Origin: Methanocella_A sp049676595
Lineage (GTDB): Archaea > Halobacteriota > Methanocellia > Methanocellales > Methanocellaceae
DNA: 64,000 bases
Reading direction: 5' to 3'
Assembly (NCBI RefSeq): GCF_049676595.1
Contig: NZ_CP187259.1
Location: 3,100,001-3,164,000, forward strand
Below the pieces are notes generated by a model that made no database searches, was not told the DNA's origin, and saw only the letters and a list, made by a program, of their open reading frames with translations. A program made the translations under genes and the position numbers. Shown here piece after piece: positions 56,501-64,000 of this stretch. Positions within the stretch are counted from its first letter, which is position 1. Each line of letters starts with the position of its first letter.

Positions 56501-56733
56501 GCGGTCGACGGAGGTTTTTCGGGCATCAGTCCTGCCCATCAGGGCAGGATGCGGAGGCGGCAGGGTAATGGACACCTGCCGCAGGCGGTGTCGCTTAGGG
56601 CTTGCGAAGAAATGTAAGCTGGCGGCAGCGTAGCGCCAGCCAGGTTTTCATTTCGAGGATGCGAGCCCGGCCCTGACGGTGCAGCACCCGAAAAACGGGA
56701 GTAGGCCGACCCGAAGGTCGGACGTCGACCCGC
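56501..56733 (-). repeat. Dispersed structured element, copy 2 (233 bp, inverted)
   Basis: This is the reverse-complement relative of the element at 18797. The ends are GCGGTCGACG and CGTCGACCCGC. The stems are kept with new bases: CCTGCCC/GGGCAGG (56531-56548), GACACC/GGTGTC (56571-56592), CCGACC/GGTCGG (56706-56721), and TTTTTCGGG (56515-56523) with CCCGAAAAA (from 56688). It lies between the glycan operon and RuBisCO. Confidence 0.85.
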
Positions 56734-56754
56734 GCTGTGATACTATCTAAGCTT

Positions 56755-57933
56755 TTACTGCGACGGCCCCCACTGCTTTAACGCGCCCGCCAGCTCCTTA
56801 TGATTTACAGCATACTCCTCAAGGGTCTTCTTCTCCTTCCACGCCTCCACAGCCTGGAACATGGCCACCGCACCCACAGTAGTCCCCTCGGGGTGCCCGT
56901 GGATGCCGCCGCCCGCCTGTAAAATAACGTCTATACCATAGCAGTCCAGGTTTTCCCGGACCTTCTGCGGGTACAGCCCACCCGAAGAAACAGGCCATAC
57001 TCTCTTGTACCCGGCCCAGGGCTTCCTCAGTATGTCCCGCGACGCGTCGATCTCGCAAACGTTGCGCTCCATCTTGCCGGCGTAAGTGCCGGTATGTAAA
57101 TTAGTGCCGCCGACCATCCTCGTCAGCTTCGAAATAACCGGCATGGCGATGCCATACTTACCTCTCGTCAAAGCCCCATGCATTGTTCTGTGAATGTGAA
57201 TAGGCACGCCGATCTTCTCGTCGGTCAGCGCCTGCACGGCCGAGAAGCCCGCAGTCAGGATGTCGACCATAACGGTGTTGGCGCCGAGCTCGACTGCACG
57301 TTCAGCGCGCTCGACGATCTGGTCGCCGGCACAGGTGACGTTTACGCAGTATAATGTCTTGTGACCGGTCTTGTCCTCTATCCGGTTCAGCCTGTCCATG
57401 ACCGCTGTCAGCCGCTCTTCCAGCGGGCAGAACTTCTGGTCAGTCAGCGTCTCATCGTCCTTGATCAGGTCCAGCCCGCCCAGTGCAGCCTGTTCTGCGA
57501 CTTCCGCGGTCCGCTTCGGGCTGAGGCCCACTTTCGGCTTGATGATGGTGCCGACCAGCGGCCTGTCGTGCACTTTCAGCATCTTCCGGACGTCCTCGAT
57601 GCCGAACTCCGGGCCGTTATAGTACTTCGCGATAGGGTCGAAGTCGACGTCCATAAGGCGGCAGGCTTTGAGGCCGCCGAGGCCGAAGAGGTTACCTGCG
57701 ACCACGGAGAGAATCTGGGGTACGTTGTCCGGCTCGAAGATTTCCACAGGGAAGTCGATCACGACAGTGTTACCTTCCGCGCTCACTACCCGGGCGCCGA
57801 GGTTCTCGTGAACTTCCTTCTCTGCGGCCACTTCGGTCCAAGTGCCCGTAGACTGTTCGGCGGCGATTTCCTTCGCCACCTTCGCTATGGGAGCGTCAGC
57901 TTCCACATAGTAAGTCGTGCGTACCATAGTCAT
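56755..57933 (-). CDS. rbcL: Form III ribulose-bisphosphate carboxylase (archaeal RuBisCO)
   Basis: This is 392 residues from the ATG at 57933. Longer in-frame starts read into a purine-rich repeat and are rejected. K132 (TIIKPKVGL), the carbamylated-Lys motif LIKDDE (K158, D160, E161), the HRTMHGA stretch (248-254) and the phosphate-binding GGG (341-343) are all present, so it should be active. In archaea this enzyme takes ribulose-1,5-bisphosphate made from AMP and yields two 3-phosphoglycerates. The partner genes of that pathway are not in the window. Confidence 0.94.
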   Translation of the reverse strand: MTMVRTTYYVEADAPIAKVAKEIAAEQSTGTWTEVAAEKEVHENLGARVVSAEGNTVVIDFPVEIFEPDNVPQILSVVAGNLFGLGGLKACRLMDVDFDPIAKYYNGPEFGIEDVRKMLKVHDRPLVGTIIKPKVGLSPKRTAEVAEQAALGGLDLIKDDETLTDQKFCPLEERLTAVMDRLNRIEDKTGHKTLYCVNVTCAGDQIVERAERAVELGANTVMVDILTAGFSAVQALTDEKIGVPIHIHRTMHGALTRGKYGIAMPVISKLTRMVGGTNLHTGTYAGKMERNVCEIDASRDILRKPWAGYKRVWPVSSGGLYPQKVRENLDCYGIDVILQAGGGIHGHPEGTTVGAVAMFQAVEAWKEKKTLEEYAVNHKELAGALKQWGPSQ

Positions 57934-58648
57934 GATATTGATCAAGAGTAGAGGGTGCTGGAAAGTTAAATCCTTGTCGCCGGAAAGTTTTAGAGGGGGT
58001 GTCAGGTAAAGTCCATGGAAAACTGGGGGTCGGGGAGGTCCCGGGAGGTCGGGGAGGATTTTCAAGCTGGGAGGTCAGGGAGGGTCAGAGGTCAGAGAGG
58101 AGGATAGAGAGAATAGAAAGGTCAGAGAGGATTACTATATAATAGGGTTAATCCTCTGCTACCTCACGGTACTCTACCACCTTCTCTCAGGCCCCCCTAC
58201 CTCCCCGACCTCCCAGCTTGAAAGTCCTCCCTGTACTCCAGGTACCTCACCACCGCTCCCTCTGACCTCTCAATACCTACCCGATCCACAATTTTTAATG
58301 GAATATAATGCAGTCCCCCGGACGCTTCCCATAGCCCGGCTCTTCTATCGCAATTTTGCTCGATCACATGTAGCATTACCGCTTATCCGATCGATCTGGC
58401 TCCGCCTTTCCCGCGGAAAATGGCAGACGGGTTTACTGTATGGCATGTACGATATGTCATGGGCTGGGGTAGCAGGACTGTTCACCGCATAATTAGCAAG
58501 CACTGATAGTATTACCAAACAGAATATTCTGGCATGTTAGATGAACATTCGACGGAAGAATTTATAACGATTAAACGTGTAGTACATGTTAGGATAAAAC
58601 GCGAATCCGAAGCATGAGGGCATCAGCCCGCACATGGATGGGATACAC
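57934..58648. other. Intergenic region between RuBisCO and DRTGG-protein genes
   Basis: This is 715 bases. 58051-58232 is a fold-back repeat (listed separately). The rest of 58250-58640 is AT-leaning and must hold the promoter of the rightward gene. A short open frame at 58298-58492 is not convincing as a gene. Confidence 0.5.
58051..58232. repeat. Purine-rich fold-back element with 33-base inverted arms
   Basis: The left arm 58051-58083 and the right arm 58200-58232 are inverted copies with 30 of 33 positions matching (core TTTCAAGCTGGGAGGTC). The inner part also holds paired words, AGAGGATT and AATCCTCT, so the whole can fold into one long hairpin. The left arm has further GGGAGGTC-type words next to it. 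Confidence 0.8.
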
Positions 58649-59716
58649 ATGAGATCGATTCTAGTAAGTTCGACAGAACTCTATTCAGGCAAAAGCGCCC
58701 TGTGTATGGCGCTGGCGATGAAGCTCAAGGAAAACGAGCTCAAGGTTGGCTACATGAAGCCGGTAGGAAACATCATCGTGGACGTGAACGGCGAGCTCGT
58801 CGACGACGACGCGCTGAACATGAAAAAGATGCTGGGCCTTGACGAGAACCTCGACGAGATCTCGCCCATCCTGTTCACCCACCAGCTGCTGGAAGACGTG
58901 CTGGAGGGCAAGGACAAGCAATTGGTCCCCAAGCTCGAGAAGACCTTCAAGCACGTGAGCAGGAACAAGGATGTCGTGATCCTCGAGGGCGCCGGCGATG
59001 TGAGCGGCAGCTCGGTACTGGGCCTCTCCGACTCGGAGGTCGCCAGGATCACCGGGAGCAAGATCCTGCTGGTGTCAAAGTACTGCGACGAGTTCACGGT
59101 AGACCGGATCACCACCTACATGAAGCTGCTCTCCAGCGACGTGGAAGTGCTGGGCATCATCTTCAACAACACCAGCATGGAGCGGATGAACTTCGTCAAG
59201 GAGAAGGTCGTCCCCTACTTTGACCGCAAGGGCATCAAAGTCCTGGGCGTCCTGCCGAGGAACCGGGCGCTGCAGACCATCTCGGCCAGAGAGATCGCCG
59301 AGGGCCTCAACGGCGAAGTGCTCGCGGGCAAGAACAACCTGGACGTCACTGTGGACGGCATTGTCGTAGGCGCCCTGGCTGCGGACAGCGCGATCAAGGT
59401 CTTCAGGCGGAAGCACAACCGCGCAGTAGTCACCGGCGGAGACCGGGCCGATCTCCAGATCGCGGCGCTGGAAGCCCGCATGAGAATCATGATCCTCTCG
59501 GGCAACCTGTACCCGCCCAACCAGGTGCTGGGCAGGGCCGAAGAACTGGGCGTGCCGGTCATCCTCACCACAGACGACACCACCACCCTCGTCGACAGGA
59601 TGGAGCAGCTGCTCCGCACGGTCAGGGTCAAGAACGTCCAGAAGATCGACCTCATGAAGAACATGTTCGACGAGAACGTCGACACCGACCGCATCCTCAA
59701 ATCGCTAAGTGAATAA
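58649..59716 (+). CDS. Phosphotransacetylase-family protein with DRTGG domain
   Basis: This is about 355 residues. The N-terminal P-loop-like domain (SSTELYSGKSALC, then GYMKPVGN and LEGAGD) resembles dethiobiotin synthetase folds. The middle and C-terminal part (about 215-320) matches the DRTGG domain found in the N-terminal half of some phosphate acetyltransferases (VVGALAADSA, VVTGGDRADLQIAAL, VPVILTTDDT). There is no catalytic Pta domain, so a regulatory or ligand-sensing role is likely. The start could also be the ATG at 58634. Confidence 0.82.
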   Translation: MRSILVSSTELYSGKSALCMALAMKLKENELKVGYMKPVGNIIVDVNGELVDDDALNMKKMLGLDENLDEISPILFTHQLLEDVLEGKDKQLVPKLEKTFKHVSRNKDVVILEGAGDVSGSSVLGLSDSEVARITGSKILLVSKYCDEFTVDRITTYMKLLSSDVEVLGIIFNNTSMERMNFVKEKVVPYFDRKGIKVLGVLPRNRALQTISAREIAEGLNGEVLAGKNNLDVTVDGIVVGALAADSAIKVFRRKHNRAVVTGGDRADLQIAALEARMRIMILSGNLYPPNQVLGRAEELGVPVILTTDDTTTLVDRMEQLLRTVRVKNVQKIDLMKNMFDENVDTDRILKSLSE

Positions 59717-59843
59717 GAATGCATGGGCGTACCGCAACCGCGGGCGCCCCAAATTCCTTTTTTAATCAGGCATAACCGTACGGGCTTAACAACTTACCAC
59801 GGCGGCACGGCTCCGTATCCTGACAACAGAAAATTAAATATTT

Positions 59844-60052
59844 GAACCACGGCGGCACAGCGACACGGAGACAATTCAAGAAACGATAGCAGGATGGTTA
59901 CTGGAACCACGGCGGCACAGCGACACGGAGACAATTCAAGAAACGATAGCAGGATGGTTACTGGAACCACGGCGGCACAGCGACACGGAAACAATTCAAG
60001 AAACGATAGCAGGATGGTTACTGGAACCACGGCGGCACAGCGACACGGAGAC
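59844..60052. repeat. 60-bp tandem repeat, three and a half copies
   Basis: Units start at 59844, 59904, 59964 and 60024 (the last partial). They are almost identical; one base differs in the third (GGAAAC for GGAGAC). Each begins GAACCACGGCGGCACAGCGA. There is no spacer between units and no palindromic CRISPR repeat. Confidence 0.92.
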
Positions 60053-60248
60053 TGCCCGTACTTGAATGGTCAGACTCTTTTTATTGATCCACGGCGGCAC
60101 GGAGGGTAGAGGGCATGGAGACAGCCAAATTTCTATATCCAGTACTCAACTTGTCAGGATTCAACAGGAGTGTTGAAGCTTTCAGGCTTTCGTTCAGATA
60201 GCCAGGTTGAAACCATTGTCCAGTAAGCACCTTTTGGTTAGTGCGCTG

Positions 60249-60432
60249 TCCCTGTGTCGCCGTGGACCAAAAAAGAGTTCGTTTTTACTGGTACCCACTG
60301 TCTCCGTGCCGCCGTGCCGCCGTGGTTTAATTAACCATCCGGCTGGTCTGATTCGCCACTGTCTCCGTGCCGTCGTGCCGCCGTGGTTAGAAATTTGGTT
60401 CTGGGTGTCGTAGTTCCTTGTGACACCGTGGT
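60249..60432. repeat. Inverted members of the same repeat family
   Basis: Four words of the GTCTCCGTGCCGCCGTGG type (near 60249, 60299, 60359 and 60417) are reverse complements of the tandem unit's first part. Together with the direct copies at 59797-60052 and 60090 they could fold into a long cruciform or hairpin. Confidence 0.75.
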
Positions 60433-60462
60433 CAACAGCTACAGCGCCATTTAGGGTACATT

Positions 60463-61281
60463 TTATTGTACTCTAGTTTCCATGTCGAGGCTAAAGTCGA
60501 GCCATTTGGCGTCGCGGGTCAGCGCGCCGAGGGAGATGACGTCGACGCCTGCCCGGGCATAGTCGGCGATGTTCTGCATGGTGATGCCGCCCGAGGCTTC
60601 GACGATGACGCGGGGGTTGATCTGCTTGACCCTTGCCACGCCTTCGGCGATCTTATCGGGGGCCATGTTGTCGAACATGATGATGTCGGCGCCGAGGGAG
60701 GCGGCTTTTTCGCCGGCCTCGATCGATTCGACCTCGATCTCGATCTTCTTGGTGAAGCTGGCCGCCTTTTTGGCTGCGGCAAGCGCTCCGTCGATGCCCA
60801 TGATGGCGATGTGGTTGTCCTTGATCATGACTGCGGCCGAGAGGTCGTAGCGGTGGGTGTCGCCGCCGCCGAGCTTGACGGCTTTCTTCTCGAAGGACCT
60901 GAACCCCGGAGTGGTCTTTCTGGTTGCGGCGACTCTTACGGTGCCCGCTCTTGAAACGCAGCGCCTCGTGAGGGTGGCGATGCCGCTCATGCGGCCCAGG
61001 AAGTTCAGTGCGAGGCGCTCGCCCCGCAGGATGTCTGCTGCGCTACCGGTGATGGTCATAATTATGTCGCCGGCTTTGATCTGGTTTCCGTCGGCGTAGT
61101 GGGACTCGAGGCTGAGCCCGAAGTACTCGAAGATCTGGAGGGCTTCGTCGAGCCCGGCCAGTACCCCATCTTCCTTGCATACGATGTTCGCACTTGCCGC
61201 CACGGGCGGGACTATCCCGTTAGAGTCGTCGTCCTCGCCGAGGTCTTCCAGTATGAAGCGCTCGAGTTCAACAGTGAGCAT
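60463..61281 (-). CDS. nadC: Nicotinate-nucleotide pyrophosphorylase (quinolinate phosphoribosyltransferase)
   Basis: This is about 272 residues from the ATG at 61281 (GGTG five bases upstream). It joins quinolinate and PRPP to nicotinate mononucleotide with loss of CO2. LNFLGRMSGIATLTRR, AATRKTTPGFRSFEKKAV, GGGDTHRYDLS and IMFDNM are family motifs. It is divergent from the aspartate dehydrogenase gene, which starts the same pathway. Confidence 0.95.
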   Translation of the reverse strand: MLTVELERFILEDLGEDDDSNGIVPPVAASANIVCKEDGVLAGLDEALQIFEYFGLSLESHYADGNQIKAGDIIMTITGSAADILRGERLALNFLGRMSGIATLTRRCVSRAGTVRVAATRKTTPGFRSFEKKAVKLGGGDTHRYDLSAAVMIKDNHIAIMGIDGALAAAKKAASFTKKIEIEVESIEAGEKAASLGADIIMFDNMAPDKIAEGVARVKQINPRVIVEASGGITMQNIADYARAGVDVISLGALTRDAKWLDFSLDMETRVQ

Positions 61282-61334
61282 ACTAGCACCGTAAATCATT
61301 TTAGCAATAAAAGTATATGAGACCTGCGAGAAAC

Positions 61335-62147
61335 ATGTTCAGGATCGGTATAGTAGGCGCGGGGGCGATTGGCAAGGAAATTGCCAGGGCCATCGATAAT
61401 GGCACGGTGCCCGCGAAGCTCGAGGCGATCTACGACAGGGATCTGGCTGAGGCCAACAGCTTTGCCGCGTCCCTGAAGTCGAAGCCCAGGGTGTTGCCGC
61501 TAGAGGAACTGGTCGAGGCTTCCAACTTCGTGGTGGAGGCCGCAGCGCAGGCTGCCGTCAAAGAGGTGGCCATCGCAGCGCTCTCTAAGTCCAGAAGCGT
61601 CATGATCATGAGTGTGGGCGCGCTGGCGGATAAAGAGCTGCTGGAAACGATCAGGAACATGGCCAAAGAGCACGCTTGCAGCATTTACCTGCCTTCCGGT
61701 GCCATCTGCGGCCTGGACGGGGTAAAGGCGGCTTCGGTCTGCAAGATCGACAGCGTCACTATTACGACAAGGAAGCCCAGGGACGGGCTGCGAGGCGCAC
61801 CGTTTATAGTCAGGAATAACATCGACGTGGACAGCATGACCGAACCCACGGAGATCTTCAGCGGGCCCGCAGCAGTCGCCATCAAGGAATTCCCGGCCAA
61901 TGTCAACGTGGCAGCTTCGCTGAGCCTGGTAGGCATCGGCTTCGAGCGGACGCTGGTACGTGTGGTCGTAGATCCCACGATCAAGCGAAATATCCACGAG
62001 ATCGCTGTTCGTGGAGAGTTCGGTGAACTGCACACCGTCGTGGAAAACGTGCCCTCCCGGTCGAACCCGAAGACCAGCTTCCTGGCTGCCCTTTCGGCCA
62101 TCGCCACGTTGCGGCAGGTATGCGAGCCGCTGAAGATCGGTACCTGA
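61335..62147 (+). CDS. nadX: L-aspartate dehydrogenase
   Basis: This is about 270 residues (ATG at 61335, or 61317 in frame). The NAD(P)-binding RIGIVGAGAIGKEIARAID comes first. LPSGAICGLDGVKAA and the C-terminal NPKTSFLAALSAIATLR are typical of archaeal aspartate dehydrogenases. It oxidises aspartate to iminoaspartate for quinolinate synthesis, so with nadC it supplies NAD. A nadA gene is not in the window. Confidence 0.93.
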   Translation: MFRIGIVGAGAIGKEIARAIDNGTVPAKLEAIYDRDLAEANSFAASLKSKPRVLPLEELVEASNFVVEAAAQAAVKEVAIAALSKSRSVMIMSVGALADKELLETIRNMAKEHACSIYLPSGAICGLDGVKAASVCKIDSVTITTRKPRDGLRGAPFIVRNNIDVDSMTEPTEIFSGPAAVAIKEFPANVNVAASLSLVGIGFERTLVRVVVDPTIKRNIHEIAVRGEFGELHTVVENVPSRSNPKTSFLAALSAIATLRQVCEPLKIGT

Positions 62148-62347
62148 CTCAGTACCACCATCCGGGCAGCAAGGGCACATCCCATATTACACTAACTTTT
62201 TTCCGTTGCTATATATGGCGATAACAGCCATATCTTCTATTATGGGACCCATTCTGCTTTTATCGTGAGCACAATTTATATACTTATATAAAAATCTCTT
62301 AATGAAAATATAGTCGTAATTTAATTGCTTTCTAAGGAGGAGAATCT

Positions 62348-62734
62348 ATGAAGAGTGGATACATTGCAATCGCCGTGCTGGCGATGATCGCGGCGGTCAC
62401 GTTACTCAGCGGATGCACTAGCGGGCCCGGGATGAATGCGACAGTGACACCCAAAGTTGTGGCGACTGTGACGCCGACTGCGGTAGTTACCACCGTGCCC
62501 ATGGCCGGTGACGTCGACGCCCAGAACATGAGCATGGACGCTACCGTCACCCCGTGGCCGGAAATAAGGAGCGGCAACAATACCAGCATCATCAACACTT
62601 CCGAGGGCATGAGGGAAGTACCTAACGAGATGCTGGCCGGCGTCGCCAACAACACCACAGGGGCTCCAGTAGTCGGAGGGCCGATCGTTTCCCCGACGGC
62701 AACGCCAGTCGTATCGCCTGCCGCAATGCCGTAA
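62348..62734 (+). CDS. Small Thr/Pro-rich lipoprotein
   Basis: This 128-residue protein has a signal peptide with lipobox LLSGC (Cys at about 23). The mature part is low in order, rich in Thr, Val and Pro (repeated TVTP/TATP words) and has many sequons (NMS, NTS, NNT). It is probably a glycosylated surface protein. AAGGAGGAG precedes the ATG, and a TATA-like TTTATATA lies at about 62276. Confidence 0.75.
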   Translation: MKSGYIAIAVLAMIAAVTLLSGCTSGPGMNATVTPKVVATVTPTAVVTTVPMAGDVDAQNMSMDATVTPWPEIRSGNNTSIINTSEGMREVPNEMLAGVANNTTGAPVVGGPIVSPTATPVVSPAAMP

Positions 62735-62776
62735 AGCCTGCCTTACCGGCAGAGAGCTGTTTAAAAAAAATCAAGT

Positions 62777-62800
62777 ATCGCCCTTCCGGGCGATCTTTTT
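62777..62800 (+). terminator. Terminator after the lipoprotein gene
   Basis: ATCGCCC (62777-62783) pairs with GGGCGAT (62788-62794) across TTCC, followed by C and six Ts. Confidence 0.8.
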
Positions 62801-62830
62801 TACCCCCTTAAGCCTAACCTAAGCCTAAGC

Positions 62831-64000
62831 CTAAGCCCAGAACCGGCGGGTCCGCACGTAGTCCCGCTCGGCCTTGAGGATATCCCTGTAGAAGTCCTCT
62901 TCATCCTCGCGCTGCCTGCCGATGACCCGGGCGGCAGACTCAGGGCCGAGCCCCCTCGACGCCAGGGCGATGACGGCGATGCGCCCGTGGGACAGCACCA
63001 GGTTGCCGTTGCGGTACACCCGCTTTACTTTCACCATTTCTGGCTCGCCGAGCTTATTCTTGGCCGCTTTCTTCACCAGGTCCGCTTCCTCCTTTTCCCA
63101 GGGCTTGAGCGCGGCGATCAGCCTCGAGTTGCACAGGGGACACACCGGGCGCTCTTCGACGTCCTTCACTTTCCTCTTTGAGGAAAACTGCTTACAGTTC
63201 AGGCAGAAGAGGATCACGTGGTCGTTCATGATCCGTTCCTTCAGCGCCAGCACGATCGATCGATCGGCGGACTCCGGCGCCATCAGCTCTCTGCCCCCGG
63301 TGAAGCCGGCGTCCCCGATAGGGCTCAGCCTGCCGGTCAGCACCTTGATCTCCCCGGATCTGATCATTTCCAGTACCTGCATGGCATCGTCGATGTCCAG
63401 CTTGTCGTGCAGGATCTCGTTGACCGCCTCTTCGTACATGGGGGTGCCTTCGAAGACGTTCAGCAGCTTGTCCATGCTGATGCGCTCGTAGTCGACGTCC
63501 CTGGACAGGGCGCCGAACTTGCGGGCGACGTGGACCATCTTCCACTTGAGCATCAGCGTGTTCTTCAGAGTCTTCTCGATGATGGGCTCCACGAAGATGG
63601 GCTGGATGTCGGCCAGCATTTTCGCTACGTCTGCTGCCCTGATGCGCTTGGGCAGCTCCAGCTTGATTCTGTACGGATCGATCTCCATGGCCACCCCGCT
63701 GCCGAACCGGGATGCGAGAAGGGCGGTGACGACTCTGCCCAGAGTCTCGTTGACCTTGTGGCCGAAGCACGCGTTGATCATGATCGTCCGTTCCTCTTCC
63801 TCCACCGTAATCAGCCGATCGGAAGGGACCGGGAAGTTACCCGCCACCTGCTTTTTGACGTACTGCACGTAAGACCTCGCGGTGACCTCGTCTGTCGGGT
63901 AAGTGGACGTCAGGTACCGGACCACTTCAGCCTCCGGCGAGCCGGCCATCTCGGCCACGGTCCGCCGGATGGCGCCTACTTCCATCGCCACTGAGTATGG
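62831..64000 (-). CDS. lhr: ATP-dependent helicase Lhr, C-terminal part (N-terminus beyond window)
   Basis: The frame is open to the right edge, so the helicase motor domains lie outside. The visible 390 residues are the Lhr-type C-terminal region: CFGHKVNETLGRVVTALLASRF and WKMVHVARKFGAL are family motifs, and a zinc-binding set follows (CLNCKQF, then CPLCNS). Archaeal Lhr proteins act on DNA or RNA-DNA hybrids in repair. A GTG and an ATG near 63991 and 63985 are internal. The 3' end runs into a CCTAAG-type hexamer repeat. Confidence 0.85.
   Translation of the reverse strand, partial: PYSVAMEVGAIRRTVAEMAGSPEAEVVRYLTSTYPTDEVTARSYVQYVKKQVAGNFPVPSDRLITVEEEERTIMINACFGHKVNETLGRVVTALLASRFGSGVAMEIDPYRIKLELPKRIRAADVAKMLADIQPIFVEPIIEKTLKNTLMLKWKMVHVARKFGALSRDVDYERISMDKLLNVFEGTPMYEEAVNEILHDKLDIDDAMQVLEMIRSGEIKVLTGRLSPIGDAGFTGGRELMAPESADRSIVLALKERIMNDHVILFCLNCKQFSSKRKVKDVEERPVCPLCNSRLIAALKPWEKEEADLVKKAAKNKLGEPEMVKVKRVYRNGNLVLSHGRIAVIALASRGLGPESAARVIGRQREDEEDFYRDILKAERDYVRTRRFWA

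Larger units (their letters stand above)
59717..60462. other. Intergenic region filled with CCACGGCGGCAC-type repeats
   Basis: This is 746 bases without a credible gene. It is a mixture of tandem and inverted copies of one word family (next two entries), with AT-rich stretches between them (about 60110-60240). Confidence 0.7.

Noticed and set aside
57934..58065. N-terminal extension of RuBisCO by 44 residues
   Set aside because: The extension is Pro/Leu-rich and comes from the purine-rich repeat; the family N-terminus begins at 57933.
58298..58492. Rightward open frame of 64 codons
   Set aside because: No Shine-Dalgarno site, no recognisable features, and codon use unlike neighbours.
59844..60052. 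CRISPR array
   Set aside because: Units are contiguous and nearly identical over the full 60 bases; there are no unique spacers and no cas genes.
59794..60109. Open frames on both strands encoding 20-residue peptide repeats
   Set aside because: They come only from the 60-bp tandem DNA repeat (60 is divisible by three, so frames stay open). No start signal or domain supports a gene.

Overview
The window looks like the chromosome of a methanogenic archaeon, and a member of the Methanocellales is my best guess. That is an inference from gene content and style, not a database match. The archaeal pointers are a form III RuBisCO, an Lhr-type helicase, an archaeal-style quinolinate route to NAD (nadC beside an aspartate dehydrogenase), TATA-like promoters, and Shine-Dalgarno sites of the GGAGGTGAT type. 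Most core genes are GC-rich. Three tracts are clearly AT-rich: about 1-3360, 5990-7720, and much of 26600-39690.

Layout. (1) 1-7720 is an accessory island with a truncated PD-(D/E)xK nuclease gene, a divergent TPR-HEPN gene, a large primase-helicase of the kind found on plasmids and viruses, and a lipoprotein. It ends at the 3' side of a tRNA-Ser gene, a classic integration position. (2) 7900-23700 is mostly housekeeping: a cysteine-cluster protein, an acetyltransferase, a SprT-like protease, a sugar isomerase-like protein, three tandem paralogous MFS transporters, a small membrane protein, a CPA2 antiporter with a hairpin-rich leader, twin tRNA-Gly genes, a rubrerythrin with a separate zinc ribbon, and a soluble chemotaxis-type receptor. 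(3) 23775-56399 is a large cell-surface glycan locus. A rightward half has glycosyltransferases, GDP-mannose dehydratase, two epimerase/reductases, methyltransferases and membrane proteins. A leftward half has glycosyltransferases, a three-module glycosyltransferase fusion, a coiled-coil methyltransferase and a Wzm/Wzt-type ABC exporter. Between them lies a surface-protein segment with a subtilase-like protein carrying seven NBR1-type Ig-like repeats, a stand-alone homologue of its pro-region, and decayed repeat fragments. (4) 56500-64000 holds RuBisCO, a DRTGG-type phosphotransacetylase-family protein, nadC/nadX, a lipoprotein and the C-terminal part of an Lhr helicase, separated by several intergenic repeat families.

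Working model of the glycan locus: sugar nucleotides made by Gmd and the two SDR enzymes are assembled on a lipid carrier by the GT2/GT4 enzymes, possibly capped and measured by the coiled-coil methyltransferase, and exported by Wzm/Wzt, whose ATPase has a C-terminal glycan-recognition-like domain.

The most unusual item is a dispersed element of about 230 bp, present at 18797-19022 and inverted at 56501-56733. It has matching ends and several hairpins whose stems differ in sequence between the copies while pairing is kept, as expected for a structured RNA or a folded mobile element. I do not recognise it as a described family. Other strong leads are the nuclease/TPR-HEPN pair, the primase fused to a PriL-like Fe-S domain, the orphan protease pro-region, and the Glu-for-His change in the subtilase.
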